A stretch of DNA of 48,873 bases from NCBI GenBank assembly GCA_004213965.1, contig SGZI01000002.1:1-48873 (forward strand), given 5' to 3'. A model generated the notes under the pieces. The model did not search any database, was not told where the DNA came from, and was given only the letters and a program-made list of their open reading frames with translations. The stretch comes from Flavobacteriales bacterium. GTDB taxonomy: Bacteria > Bacteroidota > Bacteroidia > Flavobacteriales > Flavobacteriaceae. Positions 9,719-20,826 of the stretch are shown here, in pieces; the stretch's first letter is position 1; the number at the start of each line of letters is the position of its first letter. The position numbers and the translations under genes were made by a program.

Positions 9719-10813
9719 ATGAAAAATTTTAAACTATTAATGCTGTTATTTTGTTTAAGTACAAGCTTTATTTTTTCACAAAATGCAGCTGAAACACTTA
9801 TGGCAAAAGGCGACGGTCTTGTTATGGGTGGTTATGGTGAAGTACATTTAAATGTAAATGAGGATGCAAACAATAAAGTTGATGTTCATAGATTAGTAAC
9901 TCTTTTAGGATATAACTTTAATGATAAAGTTCAGTTTGTGTCTGAAATTGAGTTTGAGCATGTTAAGGAAGTTTATGTTGAACAAGCTTTTCTTAGTTAT
10001 GCAATGACTGACAATCTTAATTTAAGAGCAGGATTAATGCTTGTTCCTATGGGGATTGTTAATGAATATCATGAGCCTACAACATTTAACGGTGTTGAAA
10101 GACCAGGAATGGATAAATCAATTATTCCTTCAACTTGGAGAGAAATAGGTTTTGGTTTTAATGGTAGAATGGACAATGCATCTTTAAAGTATCAATTGTA
10201 TTTATTCAATGGATTCAAATCTGATGGTTTAGGTGGATCTAATGGTATAAGGAGCGGTAGACAAAAAGGAGCAGAGGCAGTGTGGAACACTACTAATGTT
10301 TCTTTTGATGTAGATTGGTATGGAGTTGCAGGTCTTAAATTAGGTGTTTCTGGTTACTTTGGAGATTCTAATGTAGATGAAGGAGCTGACGTTCCAGGAG
10401 TTGGTATTTCAATGGTAGGATTTGATGCTAGATATACTAAAGATAGATTTGGCATGAGAGGTCAATACATAACAACTTCAATTGATGGCTCTGAAGAGTA
10501 TAATACAGCATGGGATTCAGATCTTGGGTCTGAGATGAACGGTTGGTACATGGAAGCTTCATATAACTTAATGGCATCTGATAAAAGTGAAAGACTTGAT
10601 TTATTTGCTAGATACTCGAATTATGATACTCATGCAGGAGTAGCTGGTTCGTTAACTCGTAATGATGCATATAATAGAAATGTGTTAACTACAGGTTTAT
10701 CATGGCATGTAGCTGATGGAGCTGTATTTAAAATGGATTACCAAATTAAAGGAGACGAAGGATCTGATGACAACTCATCAGTTCTTAATTTCGGAGTTGG
10801 AGTTTGGTTTTAA
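9719..10813 (+). CDS. Porin-like outer membrane beta-barrel protein
   Basis: Signal peptide ending ...FIFSQ; alternating beta-strand pattern; C-terminal GVGVWF. Confidence 0.75.
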   Translation: MKNFKLLMLLFCLSTSFIFSQNAAETLMAKGDGLVMGGYGEVHLNVNEDANNKVDVHRLVTLLGYNFNDKVQFVSEIEFEHVKEVYVEQAFLSYAMTDNLNLRAGLMLVPMGIVNEYHEPTTFNGVERPGMDKSIIPSTWREIGFGFNGRMDNASLKYQLYLFNGFKSDGLGGSNGIRSGRQKGAEAVWNTTNVSFDVDWYGVAGLKLGVSGYFGDSNVDEGADVPGVGISMVGFDARYTKDRFGMRGQYITTSIDGSEEYNTAWDSDLGSEMNGWYMEASYNLMASDKSERLDLFARYSNYDTHAGVAGSLTRNDAYNRNVLTTGLSWHVADGAVFKMDYQIKGDEGSDDNSSVLNFGVGVWF

Positions 10814-10872
10814 TTTGTTTTGTTTAGTTATAGTTTAGTTTTTACTAACCTATAGAAGTAGATTAGTCAGGT

Positions 10873-10907
10873 AGAAGAGAAGGTTGCTTTTTGCAACTTT
10901 CTTTTCT
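10873..10907 (+). terminator. Intrinsic-type hairpin downstream of porin gene
   Basis: 15-bp stem agaagagaaggttgc-TTTTT-gcaactttcttttct (2 G.U pairs). Confidence 0.6.
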
Positions 10908-10928
10908 CATTTTAAAAAAAGTATTAAA

Positions 10929-11459
10929 ATGAAAATTAGAAACATAGTATTACTATTTTTTATTTCAAGTTTATTTTTATCTATCAATCCTTTAGACAGA
11001 ATTCAAAAAAGAATTGATAAGGAAATTAAATCTACTTTTGAAATTGATAGTTATAATTTAGAAATCATATCTGTTGATGAGTTGATTTCTAACACATTAT
11101 CATCATCATTTACTGATAATTTTAAAAAAATAATTACAAACAATGAAATAGTTGGGTATTCTTATTACTCTAAAGCACCTAGCTTGTATAATCTGTATGA
11201 TTATTTAATTATATTAGATAAAGATTTAAAAATTAAAAAATCTAAAATTTTAGCATATAGGGAGGATTATGGTGGTGAGATTGCTAGTAGAAGATGGCTT
11301 AAGCAATTTATTGGCATGACATGGTTAGATTCATATAAATATTCAAAAGATATATCTGCAATTTCTGGGGCAACAATATCTGTAAAATCAATGATAATAG
11401 CCGTAGAGAACTTCATGCTCTCAATTAAAATTTTGGATGAAAACAACATTATAAGATGA
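10929..11459 (+). CDS. FMN-binding domain protein (flavinylation-type), exported or membrane-anchored
   Basis: MKIRNIVLLFFISSLFL leader; GGEIASRRWLKQFIGM...DISAISGATISVKSM resembles the FMN_bind S/T-GAT-S/T motif. Start moved from TTG 10884, which lies in the terminator hairpin, to ATG 10929. Confidence 0.7.
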   Translation: MKIRNIVLLFFISSLFLSINPLDRIQKRIDKEIKSTFEIDSYNLEIISVDELISNTLSSSFTDNFKKIITNNEIVGYSYYSKAPSLYNLYDYLIILDKDLKIKKSKILAYREDYGGEIASRRWLKQFIGMTWLDSYKYSKDISAISGATISVKSMIIAVENFMLSIKILDENNIIR

Positions 11460-11947
11460 AACTAAATGGCCTAATTTATAATCTACCAGGTGAATTAAGA
11501 AACTTAATAATCCCTTTTGTAGTAGTATTATCAATTGGATATTTTGTCGGAGTAATGTTTATTGACCACACTTCTTCATTAAATCCTAAAGGAATACAAG
11601 ATAATTATTTAGGAAATGAGGTTACAGAGCCTACAGATGTAATAAAGTTTAAAAAGAGCAGTTATCAAATGTTTAATTTAATTCATACCCATGTAATTTC
11701 AATGGCTATTATCTTTTTTATAATGGGATTGTTACTTTCAATTACAGATTTGAATAAATATTTGAAGGGGTTTTTAATTATAGAACCATTTTGTTCTATT
11801 ATAGTAACATTTTTTGGTATTTACTATTTATGGACTGGTGTTTTATGGATGAAATATTTAATATTTATTTCATCTATTCTAATGACATTTGTTTTTTTTA
11901 TCAGTGCTTTTATTGTCTTATATCAGTCTATTTTTATAAAAAAATAA
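11456..11947 (+). CDS. Small multi-TM membrane protein, partner of the FMN-binding protein
   Basis: 4-bp overlap with upstream CDS; about 4 TM segments, with an NLIHTHVISMAIIFF histidine motif. Confidence 0.6.
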   Translation: MKLNGLIYNLPGELRNLIIPFVVVLSIGYFVGVMFIDHTSSLNPKGIQDNYLGNEVTEPTDVIKFKKSSYQMFNLIHTHVISMAIIFFIMGLLLSITDLNKYLKGFLIIEPFCSIIVTFFGIYYLWTGVLWMKYLIFISSILMTFVFFISAFIVLYQSIFIKK

Positions 11948-11997
11948 ATACCTCTTTCCACGTATTAACATCTAATTTTAAAATTGTATATTTACAC

Positions 11998-12016
11998 GCA
12001 ATTAATTAATAATTGC
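11998..12016. promoter_or_regulatory. Inverted repeat abutting the guaB start codon
   Basis: GCAATTA-attaa-TAATTGC, ending one base before the ATG at 12018. Confidence 0.45.
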
Positions 12017-12017
12017 A

Positions 12018-13490
12018 ATGAAACATCATCAAAACAAAATAGTTGGAGAAGCTCTTACTTATGATGATGTACTGCTGATTCCAGCCTATTCAAAAATACT
12101 TCCTAGAGACGTAGAGATAAAAACTAAATTTTCAAAGAATATATCATTGAATATTCCTATAATCTCTGCAGCAATGGATACAGTTACTGAAAGTAGAATG
12201 GCAATTGCAATAGCTCAAGAAGGAGGTATAGGAGTTTTACACAAAAACATGTCTATTGAAGCTCAAGCAAAAAAGGTAAGAAAGGTTAAAAGAGCAGAAA
12301 GCGGGATGATTATTGATCCAATCACCCTACCACTAGACTCTATTGTTAGTGATGCGAAACTGAGTATGAAAGAAAATAAAATTGGAGGTATTCCTATTGT
12401 AGATGATAAAGGAATTTTAAAAGGAATAGTTACAAATAGAGACCTTAGGTTTGAAAAGAATAATTCAAGAGGAATTACTGAGGTAATGACAAAAAAGAAT
12501 TTAATAACTGTTGGTGAGGGAACTTCTTTGACTGAGGCTGAAGTTATTTTGCAAAAAAATAAGATTGAAAAATTACCCGTAATAGATAAAAAGAAAAAAC
12601 TAATTGGCTTAATTACTTTTAGAGATATTACAAAATTAAGACTAAAGCCAAATGCTAATAAAGATGTTTACGGTAGATTAAGGGTAGCAGCAGCAATTGG
12701 AGTCACTAATGACTCTTTTGAAAGAGCACAAGCTCTAGTTAATTCAGGTGTTGATGCAATTGTAGTTGATACAGCTCATGGACACTCAGAAAGAGTAGTT
12801 AGCTTGCTTAAAGAATTAAAGAAAAAACTTAAAAATATTGATATAATTGTAGGAAATATTGCAACAGTAGAAGCTGCTAAATTTCTTGTTAAAGCTGGAG
12901 CTGATGGTATTAAAGTTGGAATAGGTCCAGGGTCAATTTGTACAACTAGAGTGGTTGCTGGAGTTGGGTATCCTCAATTTTCAGCTGTTTTAGAGGTTTC
13001 TAATGCTATAAAATCATCTGGAGTTCCTGTGATAGCAGATGGAGGAATTAAATATACTGGTGATATTTCAAAAGCGATTGCCGCTGGAGCAGATTGTGTT
13101 ATGCTGGGGTCATTATTGGCTGGAACTAAAGAATCTCCAGGAGAGACTATTATATATGAGGGCAGAAAGTTTAAATCATATAGAGGTATGGGTTCATTAG
13201 AAGCAATGAAAAAGGGTAGTGGTGATAGATATTTTCAGGAATTCGAAACTGAAGTGTCAAAACTTGTACCTGAAGGCATTGTTGGTCGAGTTCCATATAA
13301 AGGAGAATTAACTGAGAGTATACATCAATTTATTGGAGGTTTAAGAGCGGGAATGGGATATTGTGGTGCAAAAAACATTAAATTATTACAAGAAAATTCA
13401 AAATTTGTAAAAATAACTTCATCTGGAATTACAGAAAGTCATCCTCATGGTGTTAATATTACCAAAGAAGCACCTAATTACTCTAGATAA
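12018..13490 (+). CDS. guaB: Inosine-5'-monophosphate dehydrogenase
   Basis: [13 protein letters not shown], two CBS domains, [31 protein letters not shown]. Confidence 0.97.
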   Translation: MKHHQNKIVGEALTYDDVLLIPAYSKILPRDVEIKTKFSKNISLNIPIISAAMDTVTESRMAIAIAQEGGIGVLHKNMSIEAQAKKVRKVKRAESGMIIDPITLPLDSIVSDAKLSMKENKIGGIPIVDDKGILKGIVTNRDLRFEKNNSRGITEVMTKKNLITVGEGTSLTEAEVILQKNKIEKLPVIDKKKKLIGLITFRDITKLRLKPNANKDVYGRLRVAAAIGVTNDSFERAQALVNSGVDAIVVDTAHGHSERVVSLLKELKKKLKNIDIIVGNIATVEAAKFLVKAGADGIKVGIGPGSICTTRVVAGVGYPQFSAVLEVSNAIKSSGVPVIADGGIKYTGDISKAIAAGADCVMLGSLLAGTKESPGETIIYEGRKFKSYRGMGSLEAMKKGSGDRYFQEFETEVSKLVPEGIVGRVPYKGELTESIHQFIGGLRAGMGYCGAKNIKLLQENSKFVKITSSGITESHPHGVNITKEAPNYSR

Positions 13491-13542
13491 TTACTCATGT
13501 TTTAATTAATATTTTTATTTTTGAACTTCAAAAATAATTTTA

Positions 13543-15186
13543 ATGTATAGATTATATCTATTTATTTTAGTTTTCCCATTAATTACATTTTCTCAGATAA
13601 ATGATCAAGATATTTTATTTGAAATTAATAATCAGCCTGTTTATGCAGAAGAGTTTATTAGAGTATATAATAAGAATATTGAATTAATTAATGATGAATC
13701 CCAAAAAGATATTGATAATTATCTTGAACTTTATATAAATTATAAACTAAAATTATCTGATGCTTATTTAAAAAAATTAGATGAAAAAGATACTTATAAA
13801 AGTGAATTAGATAAATATTCTAAACAATTAAAATCATCTTTTTTAACAGATAAAATAACTGAGGAAAAATTAATTTTAGAGGCTTATGATCGTACAAAGC
13901 AAGAAGTAAATGTTTCTCATATTTTAATTAGAATTGATGAAGGCAATAATGATACTATTAAATCCTATAATAAGGTTTTAAATTTAAGAGCAAGTTTATT
14001 AAATAACAACATAGATTCAGTTATTAATACTTACCATAATGGCAAGGATATTATCATTGAAAATTTAGGATATTTTTCTGCTTTCAAAATGATATATGCA
14101 TTTGAGAATGTTGCTTATCGTACCAGAGTAGGAGAGGTCTCAATGCCTTTTAGAACTCAATTTGGATATCATATCTTAAAAGTAAATGACAAAAGAACTT
14201 CTTTAGGAGAAGTAACAGTTGGACATATAATGGTATCTAAGAAAAAGCCAGGGGCAAAAGAAAAGATATACAGTTTATATGATTCAATTGCTAAAGGATC
14301 AAACTTTGAATCATTAGCAAAAAAATATTCTGATGACAAGAATACTTCTTTTAAAGGAGGAAGACTAAATTCTTTCTCAAGTGGTCAATTAAATTCAATT
14401 GAATTTGAGGATATGGCTTTTAGCTTAAATGATAAAAATGAAATTTCATCACCAGTAGAGACAAAACTTGGGTGGCATATTATTAAGTTGTACTCCAAGA
14501 GCAAATTAAAACCTATTGAAGACATGAAATCTATTCTATCTAATAAGATAAAAAGAAGTTCTCGTTCTTCTATTATCTCAAACTCATTTTATCAAATGCT
14601 ATTAGATAAATACGAGGTAAATTATGATAATAAAAATTTGAAATATTTTGAATCTATAATCAATGATGAATATTTCAAAAATTCGTGGTTAATTCCAGAT
14701 GATATAAACGAGAATAATAATCTAATTACTATTGGAAATAGAACATATAATTTTCTAGATTTTGCAACTTATATTAGTGAAAATCAAAGAAAAATTAAAA
14801 GTAAAAACAAAAAAAACATTGTTTTTTCATTATATAAAGACTTTATAAATAATAGCATAGTTGAAATATATAAGTCAAACCTAGAGAATGAGAATAAAGA
14901 TTTTAAATATATTTTAAAAGAATATAAAGAAGGCTTGTTACTTTTTGATTTAATGCAAGAAAAAATATGGAATGTTGCCAGTAAAGATTCTATTAAAATG
15001 AAAAAGTTTTATGAATCAAATAAATATAATTACACTTCTTTTGAAGAAGATAAAGGAGAAATAATAGGTGATTATCAAGATTTTTTAGAGAATAATTGGC
15101 TGAAAAAACTACGAAAAGAAAATGTAATTGTTATTAATAAAAGAATATTGAAACGAATAAAAAAAATATTAGAAAATAATGAATAG
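13543..15186 (+). CDS. PpiC-type peptidyl-prolyl isomerase (SurA-like)
   Basis: Signal peptide; two parvulin-like segments (VSHILIRIDEGN..., VGHIMVSKKKPG...). Confidence 0.85.
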   Translation: MYRLYLFILVFPLITFSQINDQDILFEINNQPVYAEEFIRVYNKNIELINDESQKDIDNYLELYINYKLKLSDAYLKKLDEKDTYKSELDKYSKQLKSSFLTDKITEEKLILEAYDRTKQEVNVSHILIRIDEGNNDTIKSYNKVLNLRASLLNNNIDSVINTYHNGKDIIIENLGYFSAFKMIYAFENVAYRTRVGEVSMPFRTQFGYHILKVNDKRTSLGEVTVGHIMVSKKKPGAKEKIYSLYDSIAKGSNFESLAKKYSDDKNTSFKGGRLNSFSSGQLNSIEFEDMAFSLNDKNEISSPVETKLGWHIIKLYSKSKLKPIEDMKSILSNKIKRSSRSSIISNSFYQMLLDKYEVNYDNKNLKYFESIINDEYFKNSWLIPDDINENNNLITIGNRTYNFLDFATYISENQRKIKSKNKKNIVFSLYKDFINNSIVEIYKSNLENENKDFKYILKEYKEGLLLFDLMQEKIWNVASKDSIKMKKFYESNKYNYTSFEEDKGEIIGDYQDFLENNWLKKLRKENVIVINKRILKRIKKILENNE

Positions 15187-16027
15187 AATTTTATTAATAT
15201 TTTTTGTCATTCTTTTTTCATGTGATAATTATTTTGTTCCAAAAAGCACAAACCCTATTGCTAGATTAAATCAGGATTACTTATTTGAAGATGAAATCTC
15301 AGGTTTAATTGATGATCAACAAGAAAAATTAGATTCAATTATAAGGGTAAATGAGTTTATTAACCAGTGGGCAATTAATAAAATTCTAAGATCAGGAGCT
15401 AAGCTAAATTTATCAGAAAATAAGTTATCGGAAATCAACTCTATGGTTTATGATTATGAAACAGAATTACTATCTAATAGCTATTTAGAGGCATTAGTTA
15501 ATTCTACGATAAGCTTAGAAGTTGACTCTCTTAAATTGGACAGTTTATATAAACAGAACTATGAGATTTTTAAACTAAATGAAGATCTAATACAATACGT
15601 ATTTATTTATTTACCTAATACTAATCCTGATATTAGTCAAATAAGAGGAAAATTAAGAAGGTATAATCAAGATGATAGAAAGTTGCTTGATTCAATTTCA
15701 TATCAGTTTATTGAACATTCATTTGCTGATTCTATTTGGCATAGAAGAAATGATCTATATAAAACTTTATCTATAATGAATAATTATAGGTATAAATCGT
15801 TAAAAAAATACAAATTTTTCCAATTCAAAGATTCTTTAGGATTATATTTGATTAAAATTACTAGTTTGCTTAACAAAGGTGAACATGCTCCTATAGAATT
15901 TGTTTCACCAACTCTAGAGTATATGATTTTAAATAAAAGAAAGGTCAATCTAGTAAACAAGATAAAAAAGGAGATTCTTGAAAACGCAATTGAAACTAAT
16001 AAATTAGAAGTTTATAAAGATGAATAA
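15179..16027 (+). CDS. SurA/PpiC-cluster lipoprotein, divergent
   Basis: Lipoprotein signal MNRILLIFFVILFSCDNYF; overlaps neighbouring PPIase genes by 8 bp at each end. Confidence 0.65.
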   Translation: MNRILLIFFVILFSCDNYFVPKSTNPIARLNQDYLFEDEISGLIDDQQEKLDSIIRVNEFINQWAINKILRSGAKLNLSENKLSEINSMVYDYETELLSNSYLEALVNSTISLEVDSLKLDSLYKQNYEIFKLNEDLIQYVFIYLPNTNPDISQIRGKLRRYNQDDRKLLDSISYQFIEHSFADSIWHRRNDLYKTLSIMNNYRYKSLKKYKFFQFKDSLGLYLIKITSLLNKGEHAPIEFVSPTLEYMILNKRKVNLVNKIKKEILENAIETNKLEVYKDE

Positions 16028-17375
16028 ATATACTATAATTTGCTTATTATTTTTTATTTCAAATACAATAATAAGTCAAGACACTAATAGAGTAAAGATC
16101 GATGGAGTAGCTGCTGTAATAGGCGATTTTGTTGTATTAGAATCAGATATTGATAAACAATTTACGCAATTAAAAGTTTCAGGTGTTTCAACTAAAGATA
16201 TTACTAGATGCCAAATATTCGGCAAATTATTGGAGGATAAATTATACCAACATCATGCTGTGCAAGACAGTATTGAAGTTAATAATGCCGAAATACAATC
16301 ATATGTTGACCAACAGATTGATATGTTTGCTCAACAGATAGGGTCTATGGATAAATTAATTGAATATTATAATAAGAGTTCAGAACAGGAATTAAGAACT
16401 GAAATGTTTGATCTAAATAAAAATTCTGAATTAGCAAAAAAAATGCAAGAGTCCATAATTGAAGACATTGAAGTTACACCAGAAGAAGTTAGACAATTTT
16501 TTAAGTTAATACCAAAAGCTGATAGGCCTATTTTTGGAACAGAGCTGAGGGTTTCACAAATTGTAATTATTCCTAAAACTACAGAAGAAGAAAAAGAAAA
16601 AGTAGTTGATAGATTAAGACAGTTCAAAGCTGATGTAGTTGAAAATGGAGCAAGTTTTGTTACAAAAGCAGTACTATATAGTGACGATTTACCTTCAAGA
16701 AGAAATGGAGGTAAATATACAATAAACAGAAAAAGGTCTCCGATGGTTAAAGAGTTTAATGAAGTTGCCTTTTCCCTTGAAGAAGGAGAAATATCTGAGC
16801 CTTTTGAAACAGAATTTGGATATCATATTATTTTTTTAGAAAAGATCCGTGGACAGGAATATGATGTCAGACATATTTTATTGAGACCTAAGGTAAACTC
16901 GAAAGAAATAAAGGAAGCAAAAGAAAAAATTGAAAATATTAGAAAAAGAATAGTTTCAGGAGATTTAGCATTTTCTGATGCTGCTAGAGATGCTAGTGAT
17001 GAAAAGGAAACTAAATATGATGGAGGACTTCTTATAAATCCAGAGACTCAAGATTACAGTTTTGAATTAACTAAGATGGATCCTGAGTTATATTCCCAAA
17101 TTTCAAATTTAAAAGAAGATGAAGTAAGTATTGTTTATCAAGATGAAGATAGAGTGAATCCAATAAAATTTAAAATCCTTTCTGTTTCTAACAGATATGA
17201 TGAACATGTTGCAGACTTTTCTAAGGATTATTTAAAGATTCAAAAACTAGCATTGCAAAACAAGCAGTTAAAAGAAATTGAAAAATGGCAGGATGATAAA
17301 ATTAATGAAACATTTATTAAGATATCCATGGAGCATAGGGATTGTAATTTCTATAGCAATTGGTTAAAAAAATAG
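16020..17375 (+). CDS. SurA-like periplasmic chaperone / peptidyl-prolyl isomerase
   Basis: KIDGVAAVIGDFVVLESDID N-domain; two parvulin domains (LRVSQIVIIPK..., YDVRHILLRPK...). Confidence 0.88.
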   Translation: MNKYTIICLLFFISNTIISQDTNRVKIDGVAAVIGDFVVLESDIDKQFTQLKVSGVSTKDITRCQIFGKLLEDKLYQHHAVQDSIEVNNAEIQSYVDQQIDMFAQQIGSMDKLIEYYNKSSEQELRTEMFDLNKNSELAKKMQESIIEDIEVTPEEVRQFFKLIPKADRPIFGTELRVSQIVIIPKTTEEEKEKVVDRLRQFKADVVENGASFVTKAVLYSDDLPSRRNGGKYTINRKRSPMVKEFNEVAFSLEEGEISEPFETEFGYHIIFLEKIRGQEYDVRHILLRPKVNSKEIKEAKEKIENIRKRIVSGDLAFSDAARDASDEKETKYDGGLLINPETQDYSFELTKMDPELYSQISNLKEDEVSIVYQDEDRVNPIKFKILSVSNRYDEHVADFSKDYLKIQKLALQNKQLKEIEKWQDDKINETFIKISMEHRDCNFYSNWLKK

Positions 17376-17381
17376 CTTTTT

Positions 17382-19640
17382 ATGGTTTTTGATTTTGAAA
17401 TGATTGAAAAGGTTTATAATGACATTGTTAAGAATGTTGACAATGCAAGAAAATCTATTAAAACTCCTTTAACTCTTTCAGAAAAAATATTATATTCTCA
17501 TTTATGGAATGGTTTCGACAAACCATTTATAAGAGGTAAAGATTATGTTGATTTTAGACCAGACAGAATCGCATGTCAGGATGCTACAGCACAAATGGCA
17601 CTTCTTCAATTTATGCAAGCAGGTAAATCTAGAGTTTCTGTACCTACAACTGTTCATTGTGATCACTTAATACAAGCTAAACTAGGAGCCGTAAAAGATT
17701 TGAAAAGAGCAAACTCTGTTAGCAATGAGGTTTTCGAGTTTTTAAAAACTGTTTCAAACAAGTATGGAATAGGTTTTTGGAAACCTGGAGCTGGCATTAT
17801 TCATCAAGTTGTATTAGAAAACTATGCATTTCCTGGAGGAATGATGATTGGAACTGATTCACACACGGTAAATGCTGGTGGATTAGGTATGATAGCAATA
17901 GGTGTTGGTGGTGCTGATGCAGTTGATGTAATGGCTGGAATGCCTTGGGAATTAAAATTTCCAAAAATTATTGGTGTTAAATTAACTGGTAAGCTTTCAG
18001 GATGGACTGCTCCAAAAGATGTTATTTTAAAAGTTGCAGGAATTTTATCTGTTAAAGGAGGTACAGGATGTATAATTGAATATTTTGGTCCTGGTGCACA
18101 ATCCATGTCAGCTACTGGTAAAGGAACAATATGTAATATGGGCGCTGAAGTAGGAGCAACTACTTCTACTTTTGGATATGATGAATCAATGGAGAGATAC
18201 TTAAGAGCAACGGGAAGAAGTAAAGTTGCTGATGCTGCAAATAATATTAAAGAATATTTAACAGGAGATAAAGAGATTTATAATAATCCAGAAAAATATT
18301 TTGATCAATTAATAGAGATTGATTTAAATGAGTTAAAGCCTCATTTAAATGGACCTTTTACACCAGATTTAGCTACTCCTATTTCAGAAATGGGGAAGAA
18401 AGCTAAGGAAAATGATTGGCCTTTAGATGTTGATTGGGGATTAATAGGTTCTTGTACAAATTCATCATATGAAGATTTAACAAGAGCTGCTTCAATAGCA
18501 AAACAAGCAATAGAGAAAAAATTAAAAACAAAATCAGATTTTGGAATTAACCCTGGCTCTGAGCAAGTTAGATATACTGCAGAAAGAGATGGAATACTTA
18601 AAATATTTGAAGATTTAAATGCTACAATTTTTACTAATGCATGTGGACCATGCATAGGTCAATGGGATAGAAGTGATTTAAAAGGGGAGGAAAAAAATTC
18701 AATAGTTCATTCTTTTAATAGGAATTTTTCAAAACGTGCTGATGGAAATCCAAACACACACGCTTTTGTTGGATCTCCAGAGATTGTAGCTGCTATTGCA
18801 ATTTCAGGAAGACTAGATTTCGATCCTTTAAATGATAGTTTAATCAATGAAAAAGGTGAAGAGGTGATGCTTGATCCGCCTACAGGAATTGAATTACCAA
18901 AACAGGGGTTTGATTGCAAGGATTTTGGTTATATTGATCCTATATCTAATGGAAATAGTATTGAGGTAAAAGTAAATCCTAAATCCGATAGATTACAGTT
19001 GTTAGAACCATTTAAACCAATTGGAAATAATATAAAAGACGCAAGATTATTAATAAAAGCTTTTGGTAAATGTACCACTGATCATATATCTATGGCTGGT
19101 CCATGGTTAAGATATAGAGGCCACCTAGATAATATTTCTAATAATTGTTTGATAGGAGCTGTTAATGCATTTAATAAAAAAACAAATTTTGTAAAAAATC
19201 AACTTACTGGAGAATATGGAGGTGTTCCAGATGTTCAGAGATTTTATAAATCTAAAGGAATAGATACAGTTGTTGTTGGTGATCACAATTATGGCGAAGG
19301 TTCTTCTAGAGAACATGCAGCAATGGAGCCAAGACATTTAGGTGTTTGCGCTGTAATAGTTAAATCATTTGCTAGAATTCATGAAACAAATCTAAAAAAA
19401 CAAGGAATGTTAGCTCTAACATTTTCAAATGAATCTGATTATGATTTAATTCAGGAAAATGATAGAATCTCATTTATTGACTTAAAGGATTTTTCTCCTT
19501 CAAGACACCTGAAGGTTAGATTAAAACATGATGATGGTTCATATGATGTTATTAAGTTAAATCATTCATATAATTCTTCACAAATTGAATGGTATAATTT
19601 AGGTTCTGCTTTAAACCTTATAAAAAGACATGGTCGTTAG
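17382..19640 (+). CDS. Aconitate hydratase
   Basis: [54 protein letters not shown]. Confidence 0.95.
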   Translation: MVFDFEMIEKVYNDIVKNVDNARKSIKTPLTLSEKILYSHLWNGFDKPFIRGKDYVDFRPDRIACQDATAQMALLQFMQAGKSRVSVPTTVHCDHLIQAKLGAVKDLKRANSVSNEVFEFLKTVSNKYGIGFWKPGAGIIHQVVLENYAFPGGMMIGTDSHTVNAGGLGMIAIGVGGADAVDVMAGMPWELKFPKIIGVKLTGKLSGWTAPKDVILKVAGILSVKGGTGCIIEYFGPGAQSMSATGKGTICNMGAEVGATTSTFGYDESMERYLRATGRSKVADAANNIKEYLTGDKEIYNNPEKYFDQLIEIDLNELKPHLNGPFTPDLATPISEMGKKAKENDWPLDVDWGLIGSCTNSSYEDLTRAASIAKQAIEKKLKTKSDFGINPGSEQVRYTAERDGILKIFEDLNATIFTNACGPCIGQWDRSDLKGEEKNSIVHSFNRNFSKRADGNPNTHAFVGSPEIVAAIAISGRLDFDPLNDSLINEKGEEVMLDPPTGIELPKQGFDCKDFGYIDPISNGNSIEVKVNPKSDRLQLLEPFKPIGNNIKDARLLIKAFGKCTTDHISMAGPWLRYRGHLDNISNNCLIGAVNAFNKKTNFVKNQLTGEYGGVPDVQRFYKSKGIDTVVVGDHNYGEGSSREHAAMEPRHLGVCAVIVKSFARIHETNLKKQGMLALTFSNESDYDLIQENDRISFIDLKDFSPSRHLKVRLKHDDGSYDVIKLNHSYNSSQIEWYNLGSALNLIKRHGR

Positions 19641-20797
19641 TTTGCTTTTAGGCCAGTAAATAAATGTCTTAAGAAGCTTTTAACAAAATGAATTGAAAAT
19701 AACGATTTAATTATTTTTAATTCACTAAAAAAATCACTTTTCTCATCTAAAAATTCAAATATTTTATTAGTTGTATTTTTTCTAAATAATAAAGAAAATA
19801 ATTTTTCCCCAAACCAATTATTTTTTTCTAATACATCTAAAAATATTTTATCCATATGATAATATTTTAATTTGCTTTTAACTTTAATTAGAGTAACTCC
19901 TTTTTTTAATTGCCTAACTATTTTTTTGCTATTTCTTTCAGAATTCTTAAATGAGTATCCTGTTGAAGGTTTAACCCATCCACCTGCTGTTCCTATTTTG
20001 GTGATTCTGTCTGTTGTATGATTAAAAAATGGGTAATTAGTCATAGGAATTACCCCATATTCTTCATTTATAATAGAGTAATTATTGACGTTTAATATAT
20101 CCTTTATATATTTTTTTAATTTCAAATCATATTCCTTTGACTCTACCAATTCCTTTGTAAAGTATGTGTATTCAACAAGTGCTTTATTATTAGATATAGG
20201 TAACACATAAGTAAAAGCTGTTTTTTCAGTGTCACGGATTCTGTAATCCATTATTGTAAATGTCTTTGAATCAAATTTTGAAGCTTCAGTTTTAATAATC
20301 CATCCTTTAAAATGCTGTTTGATTGAAATATGATTATTTAAATTAATATTATTGGAAACTCTACTATCAAATACATGATCACACATATAGTTGGTTTTAT
20401 TAGCCACAACTATTACCTGATTATTCTCTTTTCTTATGTTTATCACATCATCCTTAATGAATTCTATATTACTGTTTGCTGAGATACTTTTTATTACATG
20501 TTTATGAAAATCTATAGATTTTATCATCTTGTATTTGTAATCTTTTAAATCAAGATTAATCACATGATCTTTGCAGATAAAACACCCATTTGACCATGAT
20601 TTTGTAATAATTTCATCCCATTTACCTTTACCTTTTTCCCAAAACGAGTAGCATTTTTCTTCATTTTTTTTTAACGATTTATCTATTAATAGAATCTTTT
20701 CTTTTCTAAAAAATTTGTCTTCAGAAATTGATTTAATTAAATGTAATCCAGAAGTTCCTGCACCTATAATAATATATTTAAAGTAAGGTTTTTTCAT
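19637..20797 (-). CDS. crtY: Lycopene beta-cyclase
   Basis: [13 protein letters not shown] dinucleotide-binding motif; [16 protein letters not shown]; context of crt genes. Confidence 0.88.
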   Translation of the reverse strand: MKKPYFKYIIIGAGTSGLHLIKSISEDKFFRKEKILLIDKSLKKNEEKCYSFWEKGKGKWDEIITKSWSNGCFICKDHVINLDLKDYKYKMIKSIDFHKHVIKSISANSNIEFIKDDVINIRKENNQVIVVANKTNYMCDHVFDSRVSNNINLNNHISIKQHFKGWIIKTEASKFDSKTFTIMDYRIRDTEKTAFTYVLPISNNKALVEYTYFTKELVESKEYDLKLKKYIKDILNVNNYSIINEEYGVIPMTNYPFFNHTTDRITKIGTAGGWVKPSTGYSFKNSERNSKKIVRQLKKGVTLIKVKSKLKYYHMDKIFLDVLEKNNWFGEKLFSLLFRKNTTNKIFEFLDEKSDFFSELKIIKSLFSIHFVKSFLRHLFTGLKAN

Positions 20798-20826
20798 ATG
20801 CTATATAAAGTTGAGATTATATGATA

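Noticed and set aside
13515-13537. Inverted repeat TTATTTTTGAA-C-TTCAAAAATAA between guaB and the first PPIase
   Set aside because: AT-only arms with a one-base centre; plausible weak terminator but no independent support.
17822-18106. Antisense ORFs inside aconitase and other core genes (also 1611-1793, 6388-6606, 16367-16627, 18341-18655, 28571-28906, 31634-32053, 39439-39939 and others)
   Set aside because: Fully contained opposite well-supported conserved genes; typical shadow ORFs.
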